This document shows, one piece after another, positions 45,775 through 58,539 of a stretch of 64,000 nt of DNA. The notes under the pieces are model-generated. The model saw nothing but the letters and a program-made list of their open reading frames with translations, was not told the DNA's origin and searched no databases. Numbering within the stretch: position 1 is the stretch's first letter; the number at the start of each line of letters is the position of its first letter. Both the position numbers and the translations under genes were made by a program. The stretch is from Branchiostoma floridae (Eukaryota; Chordata; Leptocardii; Amphioxiformes; Branchiostomatidae): positions 21,895,062-21,959,061 of the forward strand of contig NC_049991.1 in NCBI RefSeq assembly GCF_000003815.2, written 5' to 3'.

Positions 45775-48045
45775 ACCCGGCCGGTCTCCACCTGTACCTC
45801 TCCCTCTCCATGGAACCAGATTAGTTGTTTTCCCAGCTTGTAGCGAGCGACTCGCGCCGCCCTCGCGTGAGCGGCATGGTAACCATAGCAACCACCCTAG
45901 CGACGCAGACGGTGGAAATGGTTCTTTCCCGGCGTGGACGTGCTTGTGTCTCCGTCCGCGCTGAACTGAAATCAGTAAAATTGAATTCCTTCTCCTGTAG
46001 TAGACTCGACGTTAGACAGCTAACAGCATGGCCGAAACCGCGGGAACACTCTGGCAGGGATGGAAGGAACGATAGAATAGCTCTGGGGAGAGATGCAGGT
46101 TTTCCAGCTACTTTGGTAGACATTTTGAAATGCACAGAATAAGTATGTGTAACACATTGTGCAGTTTTTGGACTACTGGGATGATGAGATAGCGGTTTTC
46201 TTGTGATGAATTTACCCCGGTGTTTTTGCATTTCTAATCCATGAAGCATATTTACTACTAGTTAGTTAATACCTAAACTTTACTGTGGACGGCGTCAGCT
46301 TTGATTTACTCCAGGGCTCACCAGTTTTGTATCGGTCATTGTAAAAACAGACAATTTGCAATATTATGATGTATTATTTTAGTTTCTTCTTTGTTTTGAA
46401 GCTTCATGAAAGGTGCTTTGTTTGGCAACTGCTGCTCACTAGCGCCTCCTTGCAGCACTGGCCGAAACTGCACCCACTTTATTTCTGTAGGATTGGATGA
46501 TTGGTGGAAATGCTTTGAAGAAAAATGGCATTTCACAACTTTATTTTCCATTTTTGTTGATTAATTTCATCGGAAAAAAATATTACAGAAGGCTAAACAA
46601 CTTCCATATTACTGATGGCATCCCTCCGTGTGTTAAGTTTGTTTGTCTGTCAAAAAATTATGTTCTCTGAAAATTAAGAATTTTTCCAGTTTTTCGTCAG
46701 GATTAGGGTGTCCAGGGGATGTCATCCGTAAAATGTTTTTGGTTTGGCCTCGTTCAAGGTTTATCTGCTACCGGCCAAGTCTGTATATTTCGTTCTTAAA
46801 ATGTCAGGATTTTTTTAAGAAAAGAAATAAGGAAAGGGGAGATTAGGTCAACTTGCTCCTTCTAACAGGTGTTAACCCTGGTGATCGGTTTCTTATGTCT
46901 TACTGTAACTTTGTCATAATAGATTCCTTCACAAGAACAGCTGGTAGAATTAGCCTAGAAGAAATTTGTCCACCTGAGTTTCACAGCCTTTATACAAACC
47001 AAATACTGTAGACAGCAGGGTCAGTATACTGGCACAGTTAGCTCACTTAGTCAGGGTATGATAACAGAAACACATGTATGACAGGTTAATTTGTTAGTGA
47101 TTATACATGTAAGCCTTCCCGTGGAAGGTGGTTATTTTTTAATTACTGAACCTCCCCCGGAAGATCGGGGATCGATCAGTATATATGCAGTCTGGGGTGG
47201 AGACATGATGTACCGTGCCTGGACGAATTTAAAGGGACAATTTACTAATAGGGAAAAAAAAATGCTGAAAAAATATAGCTTTGTAGGATGCAGTTTCCTT
47301 GGGCTATTTGCATATTGACTGTTCCTTTGCTAAGGGGAGGGGGGTTGGACATGTGACCAGGTTGCCTAGCAACTGGGATGATTGACAGCATCCAGGGCAG
47401 TACCGATGCTAGGAGTATTTCTAGGGTTTTCTGTTGGTCTAAAGTGGTGATATTTCTTGTTTTTTGTCTTAACTTGGCTGAGATAAAAGGAAATGAAATT
47501 TTTGTGGTTGAGAGAAAGATTATTTAGGTCCTGTGTAGCGTATGATGAATAATAATGTGAAAAAGGCTCGGAGAGCCGCCTAATACACAACTAGCGTCAC
47601 AAGTTCAGGTTCAAGTGTCTTAATGAAGATGGACTCCTGTGTTACCACGGCATAATCAGGGTAGGCTAGCGAACCTGATCACGACTCGTCCAGAATAATG
47701 CCAAATCAACTCGCTTCACGTGGGGCTCTGTACCGCCCTCCGCAGAATCATTAAATATTTTATAGCAACACCTGCGTCGTGTCGTCATTGCAATCGGACT
47801 TGAGGTGGACTCTCACTGCACTTGGGGCACGCATGCGGCATTGCGGGGTTCGAAGATGACAAATTTCAGAGATAAAAAACGTACGAATTTTCTTCAATTT
47901 TGTGTATTTTGTTGTCTTCTAAGTCATACTCTTATGTACTACGCAATATCTAAATTATAAATATCTGCGAAAATAGCAAAACAGTTCCGCAGTGAACAAA
48001 CTTTGCAGTGCCGCACAGGTGCCCCAAGTGCAGTGGGATACCACC
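45775..48045 (+). other. FoxK 3' UTR and intergenic sequence
   Basis: The proximal part (45775-46100) is still fairly GC-rich and probably 3' UTR. The polyadenylation site could not be fixed. No further gene or clear repeat family was recognised to 48045. Confidence 0.5.
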
Positions 48046-48460
48046 TTTACGATAGAGATACATTTCCTAAAACCGGGTTCATACGTGCGTACATACTCAT
48101 ATGTTAGTATTTAGATTATTTACCTGTCGTTATTGCACTCTGGCTTACGCTACAGACACAGAATGGAGAATTCTTTTCCATAACCAGTAGGTACTTACTT
48201 CACTTACGTTTAGATTTCTCACAGACACCTTCCTCAGAGCTTCTGACTTGGGTTCTGCTTCCCGCCACTATAAGTAGCCGACGTAGGTGGCGGCTAGAAG
48301 CAGAACCCCTGTCAGAAGCTCTGAGGAAGCCGAGTAAATACCTACTGGTTGTGGAAAAAAATTGTCCTATATTTTATCAACCTGAAATTATTTTCGGAGG
48401 CTAGAGACACATTTCCTAAAGCCTGGTTCACACGTGCGTATATATTCGAGTCCGTATGTG
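48046..48460. mobile_element. Hairpin element between duplicated flanks
   Basis: Two direct repeats of about 45 bp (ACATTTCCTAAAACCGGGTT at 48060 and ACATTTCCTAAAGCCTGGTT at 48410) flank a hairpin element at about 48175-48360. Its arms contain CCATAACCAGTAGGTA with the inverse TACCTACTGGTTGTGG, and an inner pair built on CAGAGCTTCTGAC. Confidence 0.65.
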
Positions 48461-48715
48461 GTCCATATGGAATTGTTAGCCTCTACCAGACTGTGCAGAT
48501 CACTGAAAAAATATTAGAAATTGGACAAATATAGACGGATAACATGACAGCAGAGTTAGCTCTGTCCGAGGAGTATGGTTTGCGACCCGGGTAACTCGTC
48601 TGGTATGTTATCTGGCATTATTTGCAATAAAGGTCTTCATTCATTATTTTTCCAGGGACCTGATAGAGGGCAAGAATTTTCATACGGTCCTCACACGGAC
48701 TACTTGAATATATTA
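48415..48715. mobile_element. MITE with TIR TCACACGTGCGTA, copy 2
   Basis: It starts GGTTCACACGTGCGTATAT and shares with 5387-5755 the interior ACAAATATAGAC, GATAACATG and TGTTATCTG and the right-hand ATACGGTCCTCACACGGACT. The last TIR bases are missing or diverged. Confidence 0.65.
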
Positions 48716-48764
48716 TCACTATCCGATGCAGTTTATGCATGAGACACTAGGATGCGCTTCAACA

Positions 48765-51700
48765 ACAGAGCCCAGACTGCTGCAGCTGCAGATGACCAGA
48801 GACCGGGCTGCAGATAAACAGAGAAAGGGCTGCAGATGGGCAGAGACCGGGCTGCAGATGACCAGAGACCGGGCTGCAGATTGGCAGAGAAAGGGCTGCA
48901 GATGAGCAGAGGCCGGGCTGCCGATGGGCAGAGACCAGCTGCAGATGAGCAGAGACCGGGCTGCAGATGAGCAGAGACCAGCTGCAGATGGGCAGAGACC
49001 GGGCTGCAGATTGGCAGAGAAAGGGCTGCAGATGAGCAGAGACCGGGCTGCAGATGAGCAGAGACCAGCTGCAGATGGGCAGAGACCGGGCTGCAGATGA
49101 GCAGAGACCGGACTGCAGATGAGCAGAGACCGGACTGCATATGAGCAGAGACCGGGCTGCAGATGAACAGAGACGGGCTGCAGATGGGCAGAGACCGGGC
49201 TGCAGTTGAGCAGAGACCGGGCTGCAGATGAGCAGAGACCGGGCTGCAGATGGGCAGAGACCGGGCTGCAGATGGGCAGAGACCGGACTGCATATGAGCA
49301 GAGAAAGGGCTGCAGATGGGCAGAGACTGGGCTGCAGATGAGCAGAGATCGGGCTGCAGATGAGCAGAGATCGGGCTGCAGATGAGCAGAGATCGGGCTG
49401 CAGATGAGCAGAGACCGGGCTGCAGATGAACAGAGACGGGCTGCAGATGGGCAGAGACCGGGCTGCAGATGAGCAGAGATCGGGCTGCAGATGAGCAGAG
49501 ATCGGGCTGCAGATGAGCAGAGACCGGGCTGCAGATGAGCAGAGATCGGGCTGCAGATGAGCAGAGACCGGGCTGCAGATGAGCAGAGATCGGGCTGCAG
49601 ATGAGCAGAGACCGGGCTGCAGATGAGCAGAGATCGGGCTGCAGATGGGCAGAGACTGGGCTGCAGATGAGCAGAGATCGGGCTGCAGATGAGCAGAGAT
49701 CGGGCTGCAGATGAGCAGAGACCGGGCTGCAGATGAGCAGAGATCGGGCTGCAGATGGGCAGAGACCGGGCTGCAGATGAGCAGAGATCGGGCTGCAGAT
49801 GAGCAGAGACCGGACTGCAGATGGGCAGAGACCGGGCTGCCGATGAGCAGAGATCGGGCTGCAGATGGGTAAAGACCCCGGGCTGCAGATGAGCAGAGCA
49901 AGGGCTGCAGATGGGCAGATCCCAGCTGCAGATGAGCAGAGACCGGGCTGCAGATGAGCAGAGATCGGGCTGCAGATGGGCAGATCCCAGCTGCAGATGA
50001 GCAGAGACCGGGCTGCAGATGAGCAGAGATCGGGCTGAAGATGGGCAGAGACCGGGCTGCAGATGAGCAGAGACCGGGCTGCAGATGGGCAGAGACCGGG
50101 CTGCAGATGAGCAGAGACCGGGCTGCAGATGAGCAGAGACCGGGCTGCAGGTAAGCAGAGACCGGGCTGCAGATGGACAGAGACCGGGCTGCAGATGAGG
50201 AGAGACCGGGCTGCAGATGAGAAGAGAATGGGCTGCAGATGAGCAGAGACCGGGCTGCAGATGAGCAGAGACCGGGCTGCAGATGAGCAGAGACCGGGCT
50301 GCAGATGGACAGAGATCGGGCTGAAGATGAGCAGAGACCGGGCTGCAGATGAGCAGAGATCGGGCTGAAGATGGGCAGAGACCGGGCTGCAGATGAGCAG
50401 AGATCGGGCTGAAGATGGGCAGAGACCGGGCTGCAGATGAGCAGAGACCGGGCTGCAGATGGGCAGAGACCGGGCTGCAGATGAGCAGAGACCGGGCTGC
50501 AGATGAGCAGAGACCGGGCTGCAGATGAGCAGAGACCGGGCTGCAGGTAAGCAGAGACCGGGCTGCAGATGGGCAGAGACCGGGCTGCAGACGAGCAGAG
50601 ACCGGGCTGCAGATGGGCAGAGACCGGGCTGCAGATGGGCAGAGGCCGGGCTGCCGATGGGCAGAGACCAGCTGCAGATGAGCAGAGACCGGGCTGCAGA
50701 TGAGCAGAGACCAGCTGCAGATGGGCAGAGACCGGGCTGCAGATTGGCAGAGAAAGGGCTGCAGATGAGCAGAGACCGGGCTGCAGATGAGCAGAGTCCA
50801 GCTGCAGATGGGCAGAGACCGGGCTGCAGATGAGCAGAGACCGGACTGCAGATGAGCAGAGACCGGACTGCATATGAGCAGAGACCGGGCTGCAGATGAG
50901 CAGAGATCGGGCTGCAGATGAGCAGAGATCGGGCTGCAGATGAGCAGAGATCGGGCTGCAGATGGGCAGAGACTGGGCTGCAGATGAGCAGAGACCGGGC
51001 TGCAGGTAAGCAGAGACCGGGCTGCAGATGGGCAGAGACCGGGCTGCAGACGAGCAGAGAAAGGGCTGCAGATGGGCAGAGACCGGACTGCAGGTAAGCA
51101 GAGACCGGGCTGCCGATGGGCAGAGACCAGCTGCAGATGAGCAGAGACCGGGCTGCAGATGAGCAGAGACCGGGCTGCAGGTAAGCAGAGACCGGGCTGC
51201 AGATGGACAGAGACCGGGCTGCAGATGAGGAGAGACCTGGCTGCAGATGGGTAGAGACCGGGCTGCAGATGACCACAGACCGGGCTGCAGATGAGCAGAG
51301 CCCGGGCTGCAGATGAGAAGAGAATGGGCTGCAGATGAGCAGAGACCGGGCTGCAGATGAGCAGAGACCGGGCTGCAGATGAGCAGAGACCGGGCTGCAG
51401 ATGGACAGAGATCGGGCTGAAGATGAGCAGAGACCGGGCTGCAGATGAGCAGAGATCGGGCTGAAGATGGGCAGAGACCGGGCTGCAGATGAGCAGAGAT
51501 CGGGCTGAAGATGGGCAGAGACCGGGCTGCAGATGAGCAGAGAACGGGCTGCAGATGGGCAGAGACCGGGCTGCAGATGAGCAGAGACCGGGCTGCAGAT
51601 GAGCAGAGACCGGGCTGCAGATGAGCAAAGACCGGGCTGCAGGTAAGCAGAGACCGGACTGCAGATGGGCAGAGACCGGGCTGCAGACGAGCAGAGAAAG

Positions 51701-52031
51701 GGCTGCAGATGGGCAGAGACCGGGCTGCAGATGGGCAGAGACCGGGCTGCAGATGAGCAGAGACCGGGCTGCAGATGAGCAGAGACCGGGCTGCAGACGA
51801 GCAGAGACCGGGCTGCAGATGAGCAGAGACCGGGCTGCAGATGAGCAGAGACCGGACTACAGATGAGCAGAGACCGGGCTGCAGATGGGCAGAGACCGGG
51901 CTGCAGACGAGCAGAGAAAGGGCTGCAGATGGGCAGAGACCGGGCTGCAGATGGGCAGAGACCGGGCTGCAGATGAGCAGAGACCGGGCTGCAGATGAGC
52001 AGAGACCGGGCTGCAGATGAGCAGAGACCGG
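48765..52031. repeat. 22-bp satellite array, about 148 units
   Basis: The unit is close to GGGCTGCAGATGAGCAGAGACC. Main variants are GATGGGCAG, GATCGGG, GAAAGGG and a short form CCAGCTGCAG. Most units keep CTGCAG. Because 22 is not a multiple of 3 and the unit lacks minus-strand stops, all three minus frames stay open, giving ORFs of 1132, 969 and 704 codons with a 22-residue period (SLLICSPVSAHLQPGLCSSA). Six units carry CAGGTAAGC in place of CAGATGAGC. No sign of a real gene. Confidence 0.96.
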
Positions 52032-52604
52032 TGCTGATCCACTGTCTCCCGGCCGTTGAATATTTCATGCCGAGCGGCGCGGAGAGATCATACATGAAGA
52101 GCGCTCTCAACAGGAGGTCGTCTCGGCACAAGTGCGTACGTGATCCTGGAACCTCACCGCTTATCTACGTGATCCTCGTGCGTTTTATCAAACCTATCAG
52201 AAGCTTTTGGAACCTTGGTCACATCGTCGCTGCTTATTGTACATGTATCATTACATGTATGCTGAGTCTAAGCCCGTTTAGTTTTCGTCATTGTGATACT
52301 CAATAAATCAATTACGGCCATTTATGTTAAAAACAGTAGGTCAGAGGACTATTGATGAATCATCAAAATGCCAGATTTCAGTGCGGTTACTAGGTTTTCT
52401 CCGCACATGGTGGATAGATGTAAAGAAAACTTGCAGTCGGATGTACAATAGTTAGAAGTGACAGTTCGTTTAGTGTAACAGAGCCAGCTGCTGCCTCGCC
52501 GGCTAGTGCCTGTGAAGTTGGTGTGTTACCCCGAAGGGCTGTTATACCTGCTATAGAATCTACGGTATGGACTATGGAGTATTTGTAAATCGGAGCCAGT
52601 ATCT

Positions 52605-53205
52605 AAAACTATACATAGAATTAAACCTAGTACAATACATAGAACTAAACCTAATCTGGAACTATACTCTACATTTACTAGAGTCCAGATTCAATCACTT
52701 CAAAGTTTTTATCTAATCTGGAGGACATAAAATCACTTTTGAACAAGGCCGCCTTACGACGGGAAAGTTTGCAGCTTATTTTTCAGATATTTCTTCGACT
52801 CTTACATAACCGAAAACAGGACAAATATAACCGGTTAATAAAACTTTTTACAGAGCCCGCTTGTCTGTGATACCGCCCCCTCCCCCTGTACTGTAATCCA
52901 AGCATTTTATATAGAACTAAATCTAAAACTATACTTTATATTACTATAATCCAAATTCAATCACTTCTTCAAAGTCTTTATCTAATCTCGAGGGCCTGTT
53001 AGGCCGTTAAAGTCACTTTTGAACAAGGCCGTTGCATAACGGAAAAAAGGCTAATAAAACTTTTTACAGACGCCGCTTGTCTGTGATACCGCCCCCTCGC
53101 GCTCCCCCTGTAATCCTAGCATTATATATAGAACTAAATCTAAAACTATACTGTATATTACTATAGTCAAAATTCAATCACTTCTTCAAAGTCTGTAATA
53201 CCGCC
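52605..53205. repeat. About 221-bp tandem repeat, 2 to 3 copies
   Basis: Units share AACTAAATCTAAAACTATAC, CAAATTCAATCACTTC-like, GAACAAGGCCG and GCTTGTCTGTGATACCGCCC. The last recurs at about 52859 and 53080, giving the period. Confidence 0.8.
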
Positions 53206-53392
53206 CCCCTCCCCACCCACACCTGAGGCTTTCTTTCCGTTTTCCTTTATAAAAGGCAGCTGAATGAAGAAGTGAACCAGAAATAAGCGGGCCCGCCTGC
53301 GTAGTCAGCCCGACTCGTGCCGTGGGCGATTATTGGCGCTGCTGTTCAATTATATCATCTGCGTATAAACGGGATCAGCGGGGCAGAAGTAC

Positions 53393-53545
53393 ATGCGATC
53401 CGGGGGAGAACCATGAATGAGTGGATTGAGGTGGGGGACTTCAAACTTGCGATCCGGGGGTGGGCCATGAATGAGAGAAGCTAGGGGGGCTCAAACTTGC
53501 GATCCAGGGGCGGACCATGAATGAGAGGGGAATCACCAAACTTGC
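53393..53545. repeat. About 50-56-bp tandem repeat, 3 copies
   Basis: GCGATCCGGGGG is followed by CCATGAATGAG three times (about 53394, 53449 and 53499), with diverged intervening sequence. Confidence 0.75.
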
Positions 53546-54780
53546 AGCCTCCGGTGATGAGCAAAATTCAAGCCAAACGGTATCCCAGTAATACTGAAAC
53601 TCCCCAAGGGCAAGTGTTACATAACATGATTTGGCATTTGCCTTATCCTTTATAAGCTTACCACATGAACGTTTCTGTGTCATTCTGTCACACGAGCGAC
53701 AAATGTGGTCCGTATCATGATGACAGGGAAATACGGTCTGTAACACTGTCATGACGTCATCATCTCGGGCGGGTTGCCCTGACTTAGCGCCCCCCCCCCC
53801 CCCCTCTCCTTGCAGAGGTCCCTGTCCACCATTGCACTCTTAAGATCCTCGATCGCCACGAATAGGTTTTTCTTGGCAAGTAAGCCGGGGTCACCTAGTA
53901 ATATAAAGTTATAATATAAAGTTATTTATAATTACATATCCACAGTTTGAGTTCGCTTGTAAGGCACAGTGATGACAGCAATGATTAATGTACCTAGTAT
54001 GTTCTGAGTTTTTGAAGACCTTAGGAGCATAAACGTTCACAGAAAACTCCTTCTCTTTTTGCTTCTACATATTTCATGCTACTAGCAATTGTAATATATT
54101 TCAGTACTTATAGCAGAAATTATCGCCCTTGATGAGTTGTTGTTTTGGCATGGCTTGCTTCACGTCGGCGGGCCCACTGACATTCTCATCGACGGTGCGG
54201 ACGTTGAGTTTATTGAGCTTATTGAGATACCCTTTAGCTCGAATTGAGCTAATCTTCCAGGGTTCATACAAATAAAAAGACACACAGTATATACAAATAC
54301 ATAAACAGATACAATAACATCCACTCAAGTACAGATTAGACTTACATACATACAAATACATACATAAGGTCTAAAATCACGAGTGAGATCAGAGGGCACA
54401 TGTTATTTACCCTGAACATTATAATCCGTAAAATTGGTCTATCATCCTCTTAAGCAATCGTGTATCGGAGACAATATTGAAGTCTCTAGGTAGCAGATTC
54501 CATTGCTTGACCGATCTGTAATTAATCAAGTTTTATTGCAAATTCTTGCCCGTGGGCTAATTGCATGTAACATACAAGATTCAAAAAGTGTGAAATCCAA
54601 TATCACAAGTGTCTACTCTAGTCTAAAACTAGTTAAAGATAACTCTAGATCCTGGGTTATTGGATTCGACTCCTTTTTTTAAGTCAGTGGAAGACGAAAG
54701 ATCCCACCTTTTCTATTATGTGTGGGTTTTGTGGGAGAACTGCTTTAATGAATGAATAGGAAATGTGTAGCGGTGACGAC
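53546..54780. other. Intergenic sequence, no gene seen
   Basis: A C-run lies at 53790-53803. TACATACAAATAC simple repeats occur around 54290-54365. TTTTATTGCAAATTCTTGCC near 54530 may be the end of an old LINE. Confidence 0.5.
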
Positions 54781-57700
54781 AAACGGCGAGCTGCCTTCCC
54801 CCTGCCCGGAACCGGAGCACGTAGCACGCTATCGGGGCACAAACGGTCGTTTCGCAATCAATAGGGTTTTATCAGCCCGTGAATAAATTTTCCGGGAATC
54901 TGGCGCTTCGGCGGAGCGGAGGGCTTTCATTATGCATGGGGCGGGTGATTGACAGGAGCGGGACAAGGACGTCATCAGCAACAACGCCTTCCGGGAATTT
55001 GAAATGTAATCAATACATTCCCGGAGGAATCCTGCGCCGGATGGGGTCAAGCGGATTGGATTTTTCCAGCATTTGATTAGGTCGATTATGGTCGGTTATG
55101 ATATTGTATACGATGACCGGAAGTGCGGAATTCGGTTACTATGACGTCGCGGTTTACTGGTAAGATACCTGGAACGATCACAAGTTAAAGTTAGACATGT
55201 TTTGTAAATTTACTAAAGACGACCGTCTCACTATGACATTACAAAACGCTGCGCTCCTCTCAGGCTTGAACAAAATAGAAACATACGCGCACATATTGTC
55301 ATACTAGCATAGAGAGAGGGAGAAAGAAATACTAGTAGTGGAGAGTGAGTAAATGAGTGAGACAATGAGGAAGAGATTGTCAGCCCTATAGCGGATTTAG
55401 AACGGGCGTAGGTAAACAGCACGCTCCCCATATGCGGAGTCGTTTCCCGAGCAAAACACTTTTCCTAAGCTACGGTGATAACCCACCCTAGCGATGAAAC
55501 GGTTCTCCCCTACCCCTCCCTCCAGTCCCACCATCAACGCACCTCCCCCGCCGATAGAAGCGGAGGTTTGCCCCGCGTAGTGCTGAAACCGTGGTGGTTG
55601 TGCATTTCGCAGCGTTCCAGTCGGAGAATCTCGGCATTCCGAAACACACACGGCCAGGAATATGTAAGGCCGTTCGCCTCAGATCAGTTGTAATTGTTTT
55701 TCCGTGGCTCAGGCGGCGTTTGGGAGGGCTCGGGCCCCGTGCAGGACCAGCGTGCTGATCGGAATGCAGGCGGCGACTCGGGACTTGTGAGGCGGCAGCC
55801 ACGAGCATAGGCAGCCGCAGAGGGGCGTGGATCTCCGGGAATCGACGGGCTGCGATCTGCAGGTGAGATGGGGAGAACAGGTCCGCAGGTGTGCTGAGGT
55901 GTGACGGGAGGAGGAGCAGGAGCGTACGGGAGGCCATGCGTGCAGCTGCCGAGCGCTCGTCCTAGAGGCCCCGGTGTGCCAGGAGCGGGGGGCCCCCTCA
56001 GGGCAGGGGGGCGGCAGCAGCGGGCACGGATTACAGCCGCCGGGGGATCGTTCTCACTCGGCGTGAATTCCCGTAAACCTCACTCAATCACGCCGCGTGC
56101 ATTCCAGGAAACGCCGGATCAAATTACAGAGCAGTGGCTAGTTACAGAGCAGGAGCTGATCATGGCAACCGACACTTGAATGGTCGTGATTTTCGCATCG
56201 ATCCTCTTACAAACGCAAATCACAGGACCACGCCGCACATTCAGAAGCGCTGCCCTAAATCTTCCCGGACGGGTAAAAGGTGGGTTTAGCCGGGCGATCT
56301 TACGGGAAGCGAGCCCGTAAAGTTGCTCACGCGTGTCGAGGCTCGGGTCAGGGGAGTTTACAGCAGTGAGCCCGGGGCAGGGAACGTACGGGCCACTTCC
56401 GGGCCGTACGGATATCAGCGCTGTTTTATGCAGATCACCATCAATATCGGAAGCTGCAGGGTACCAAAACGTGGTGGAGAAACACGAGGAAAGGCGTGGT
56501 TCCTAACAGGTACGGATTTCGTCTAGAAAAAAGACAATTAGTTCGTAGCGAGCCTTCTTTCTGGAAACCGAAGTGGTGAATTCGTGTTATTTCTGTGAGA
56601 GAAAAATTAGGAAATATCTATAATACCTGATAATTGGCATATCAAAACGTCAAGTTGGAAAATTTCATTACAAAATTCAAATTCTCCGTTTTATGTTCTT
56701 TGAAGGAACGAAATTGTTGTTTGTAAGAGGAAACGTGTCACTTCCGTTCAGCTTCAGAATAATTGGACTGATGTGCGATATTTACACATGTTGATGTCGT
56801 GAAGCGGAAAGACAGGTTGTACATTGTGGCTCTCGGATCATAGAGCAGGACAGGCAAGTCGCTAACCCAGGCTCCCAGACTTTGAACACCCACTTTGTCA
56901 GTCCGGGTTTTACTGTTACCGACCCAGGTTTTAGACAAGTAAATTACGGGCTTTGCAGATACAGACCCAGGTTTTCAGCCCGTAGAGCCGGGCATTGCCG
57001 TTACCGACCCGGGTTTTGTAACGGGTACCTCGAGGATTTCTGTGTCTTCAAGATTTCCAGCGTGACTCACTTGACTCTCGGATCTGTTTGTCGGCGTCCC
57101 GAAGTGAGTCGGATTTGCGGTAATACCGCTCCTGATACTCGCTTCGCCTCCGGCTGCGGCAGGAAGGAGGCTGATAATCAAGTAGCGAAGCTTCCTTTGA
57201 GGAAGCCGCAGCAGGAGATCAAAGAGCCGCCGCCGACAGCACCAGCCGTCCTCCTGCAGGCCCAGATAACGCCGCGGACGCGCCGTGAGGAACGGCAGCG
57301 GACAGAACCAGCGCGCCGTGCGGCCGGGAACGCCCGTAGTGCCGCCGCGGAGAGCCCGTAGTGCCAGTAAAGATCCGCTCATTCACGTGAAATGCGCGCC
57401 CCTGGGGGCACCTTACTCCGCACGTGAGCAGGGCGCGTCCATTTCACGCGAAGGGTTCGTTCCCTTCTCTTCTCTACATTACGCGCTATATAGGAGGTTA
57501 ATTATTCGTCTTTAAAAAACACCAATTGACATCCGGTCCCAAGAGAGAGAGGAAAGTGACGGCTGGATTGTTCGAGAAAATATCACGAAGGCAACCCTAT
57601 CCGGAACCGTAAACAGTCTCCACGTGCCAGCCGCCATACGCCGTGCTCACGGCTTCTCCACGCTAGAGAGTCGTTTGAGAGAAACACTTGCGCTAACGAG

Positions 57701-58104
57701 GGACTTCACTCCCTGTAATCTGTGACAGGAACGTTACAAGCACGTCGCGCCTGACGTACGCTCATCTCCGGATCCAGTCTGACTGTCGCAGTGCTTTACC
57801 TCCCGGAGAGCCTTCAGGGTTTCTCCCCACTGCGAAGTTCCGTCCGGCCTTCCGTGCCGCGCTGTCCGCGACTAGCCTCATCTCAGCCCGTCTGCGCCAG
57901 GTAGGAAGGAGCTCACCTGCGCCAGGTGTGAAGGAGCTCACCTGCGCGTCTGATCCACCGCTCACGGCCTGACGTTCATCCGTGCCGAGTCCGCGTCTGT
58001 CTCCCTTCATCACGCTTCTGAGTGTCACACATTCTGCGGGAGCCGAGTACAAGCGCCCCCCTCCCCCTCTCCACCGCCCGCGTGCCGCCCCCCTCCCCCT
58101 TACC
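54781..58104 (+). promoter_or_regulatory. GC- and CpG-rich upstream region of the Rasd gene
   Basis: Base composition changes to GC-rich with frequent CpG from about 54780 to the Rasd exon. A perfect PBX/MEIS-type composite TGATTGACAG lies at 54946-54955, next to TTATGCAT and GACGTCATC. A TATA-like GCTATATAGG lies near 57486. The 5' UTR probably occupies the last few hundred bases. ORFs here show no protein similarity. Confidence 0.45.
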
Positions 58105-58366
58105 ATGTCCTCCCATCTGGTGGACGAGTGCGCCGCGCCGCCCAAGAACTGTTTCCGGCTGGTGGTGCTGGGCACGGCGCGCGTCGGGAAGACCGCCATC
58201 GTCTCCCGCTTCCTCTTCAACCAGTACGACGATCAGTACACGCCGACCATCGAGGACTTCCACCGGAAGATGTACCGCATCAGGGGCGAGGTCTACCGCC
58301 TGGACATCCTGGACACGTCCGGCGTCCACCCCTTCCCGGCCATGCGCCGCCTCAGCTTCCTCACAG
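58105..58366 (+). CDS. Rasd: Rasd (Dexras1/Rhes-type) small GTPase, first coding exon (partial gene)
   Basis: This exon encodes 87 residues plus one base, starting MSSHLVDECAAPPKNC. Seen: the P-loop GTARVGKT, FNQYDDQYTPTIEDFHRK (switch I effector region), IRGEVYRLDILDTSG (switch II) and HPFPAMRRLSFLTG, all nearly diagnostic of the Rasd subgroup. As in Rasd and unlike Ras, the P-loop lacks the second glycine, and DTSG replaces DTAG. The donor is CACAG|GTGGGT in phase 1, the same place as the vertebrate RASD intron as I remember it. The reading frame is open further upstream to 57982, but family similarity starts after the chosen ATG. The remaining exon (G4, G5, CAAX tail) was not found before 64000. 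Rasd proteins are membrane-anchored regulators of G-protein and cyclase signalling. Confidence 0.93.
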
Positions 58367-58539
58367 GTGGGTCTTTGTTTGTTTGTTTGGGTGTTTGTTT
58401 ACTTGTTTGATCAAACAAATGTATCCCCTGAAAATCCTTAACACACCAGAAGTCCGCCTTTCCATCAAAGCTCTTTGAAAAGACTCGTCATTTTGCCCTC
58501 ACCGATACGCGCATTTTGGAGGAGATTTGGCTAACTTGA

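Noticed and set aside
48765-52031. CRISPR-like array
   Set aside because: The units are contiguous without unique spacers, and the context is an animal genome.
48733-52131. Minus-strand ORFs of 1132, 969 and 704 codons
   Set aside because: They are overlapping readings of one 22-bp satellite in different frames. A stop-free unit whose length is not a multiple of 3 gives this automatically, and no domain, splice or start context supports a gene.
55475-57382. ORFs of 70-160 codons in the GC-rich region
   Set aside because: GC-rich DNA has few stops; overlapping ORFs on both strands lack domain similarity or plausible splice links.
57982-58104. Upstream extension of the Rasd reading frame
   Set aside because: The frame is open but the 41 extra residues are Pro/Arg/Ser-rich leader without Rasd similarity; the ATG at 58105 fits the family.
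58022-58478. Alternative-frame ORFs over the Rasd exon
   Set aside because: They are shadows of a GC-rich coding exon in other frames.
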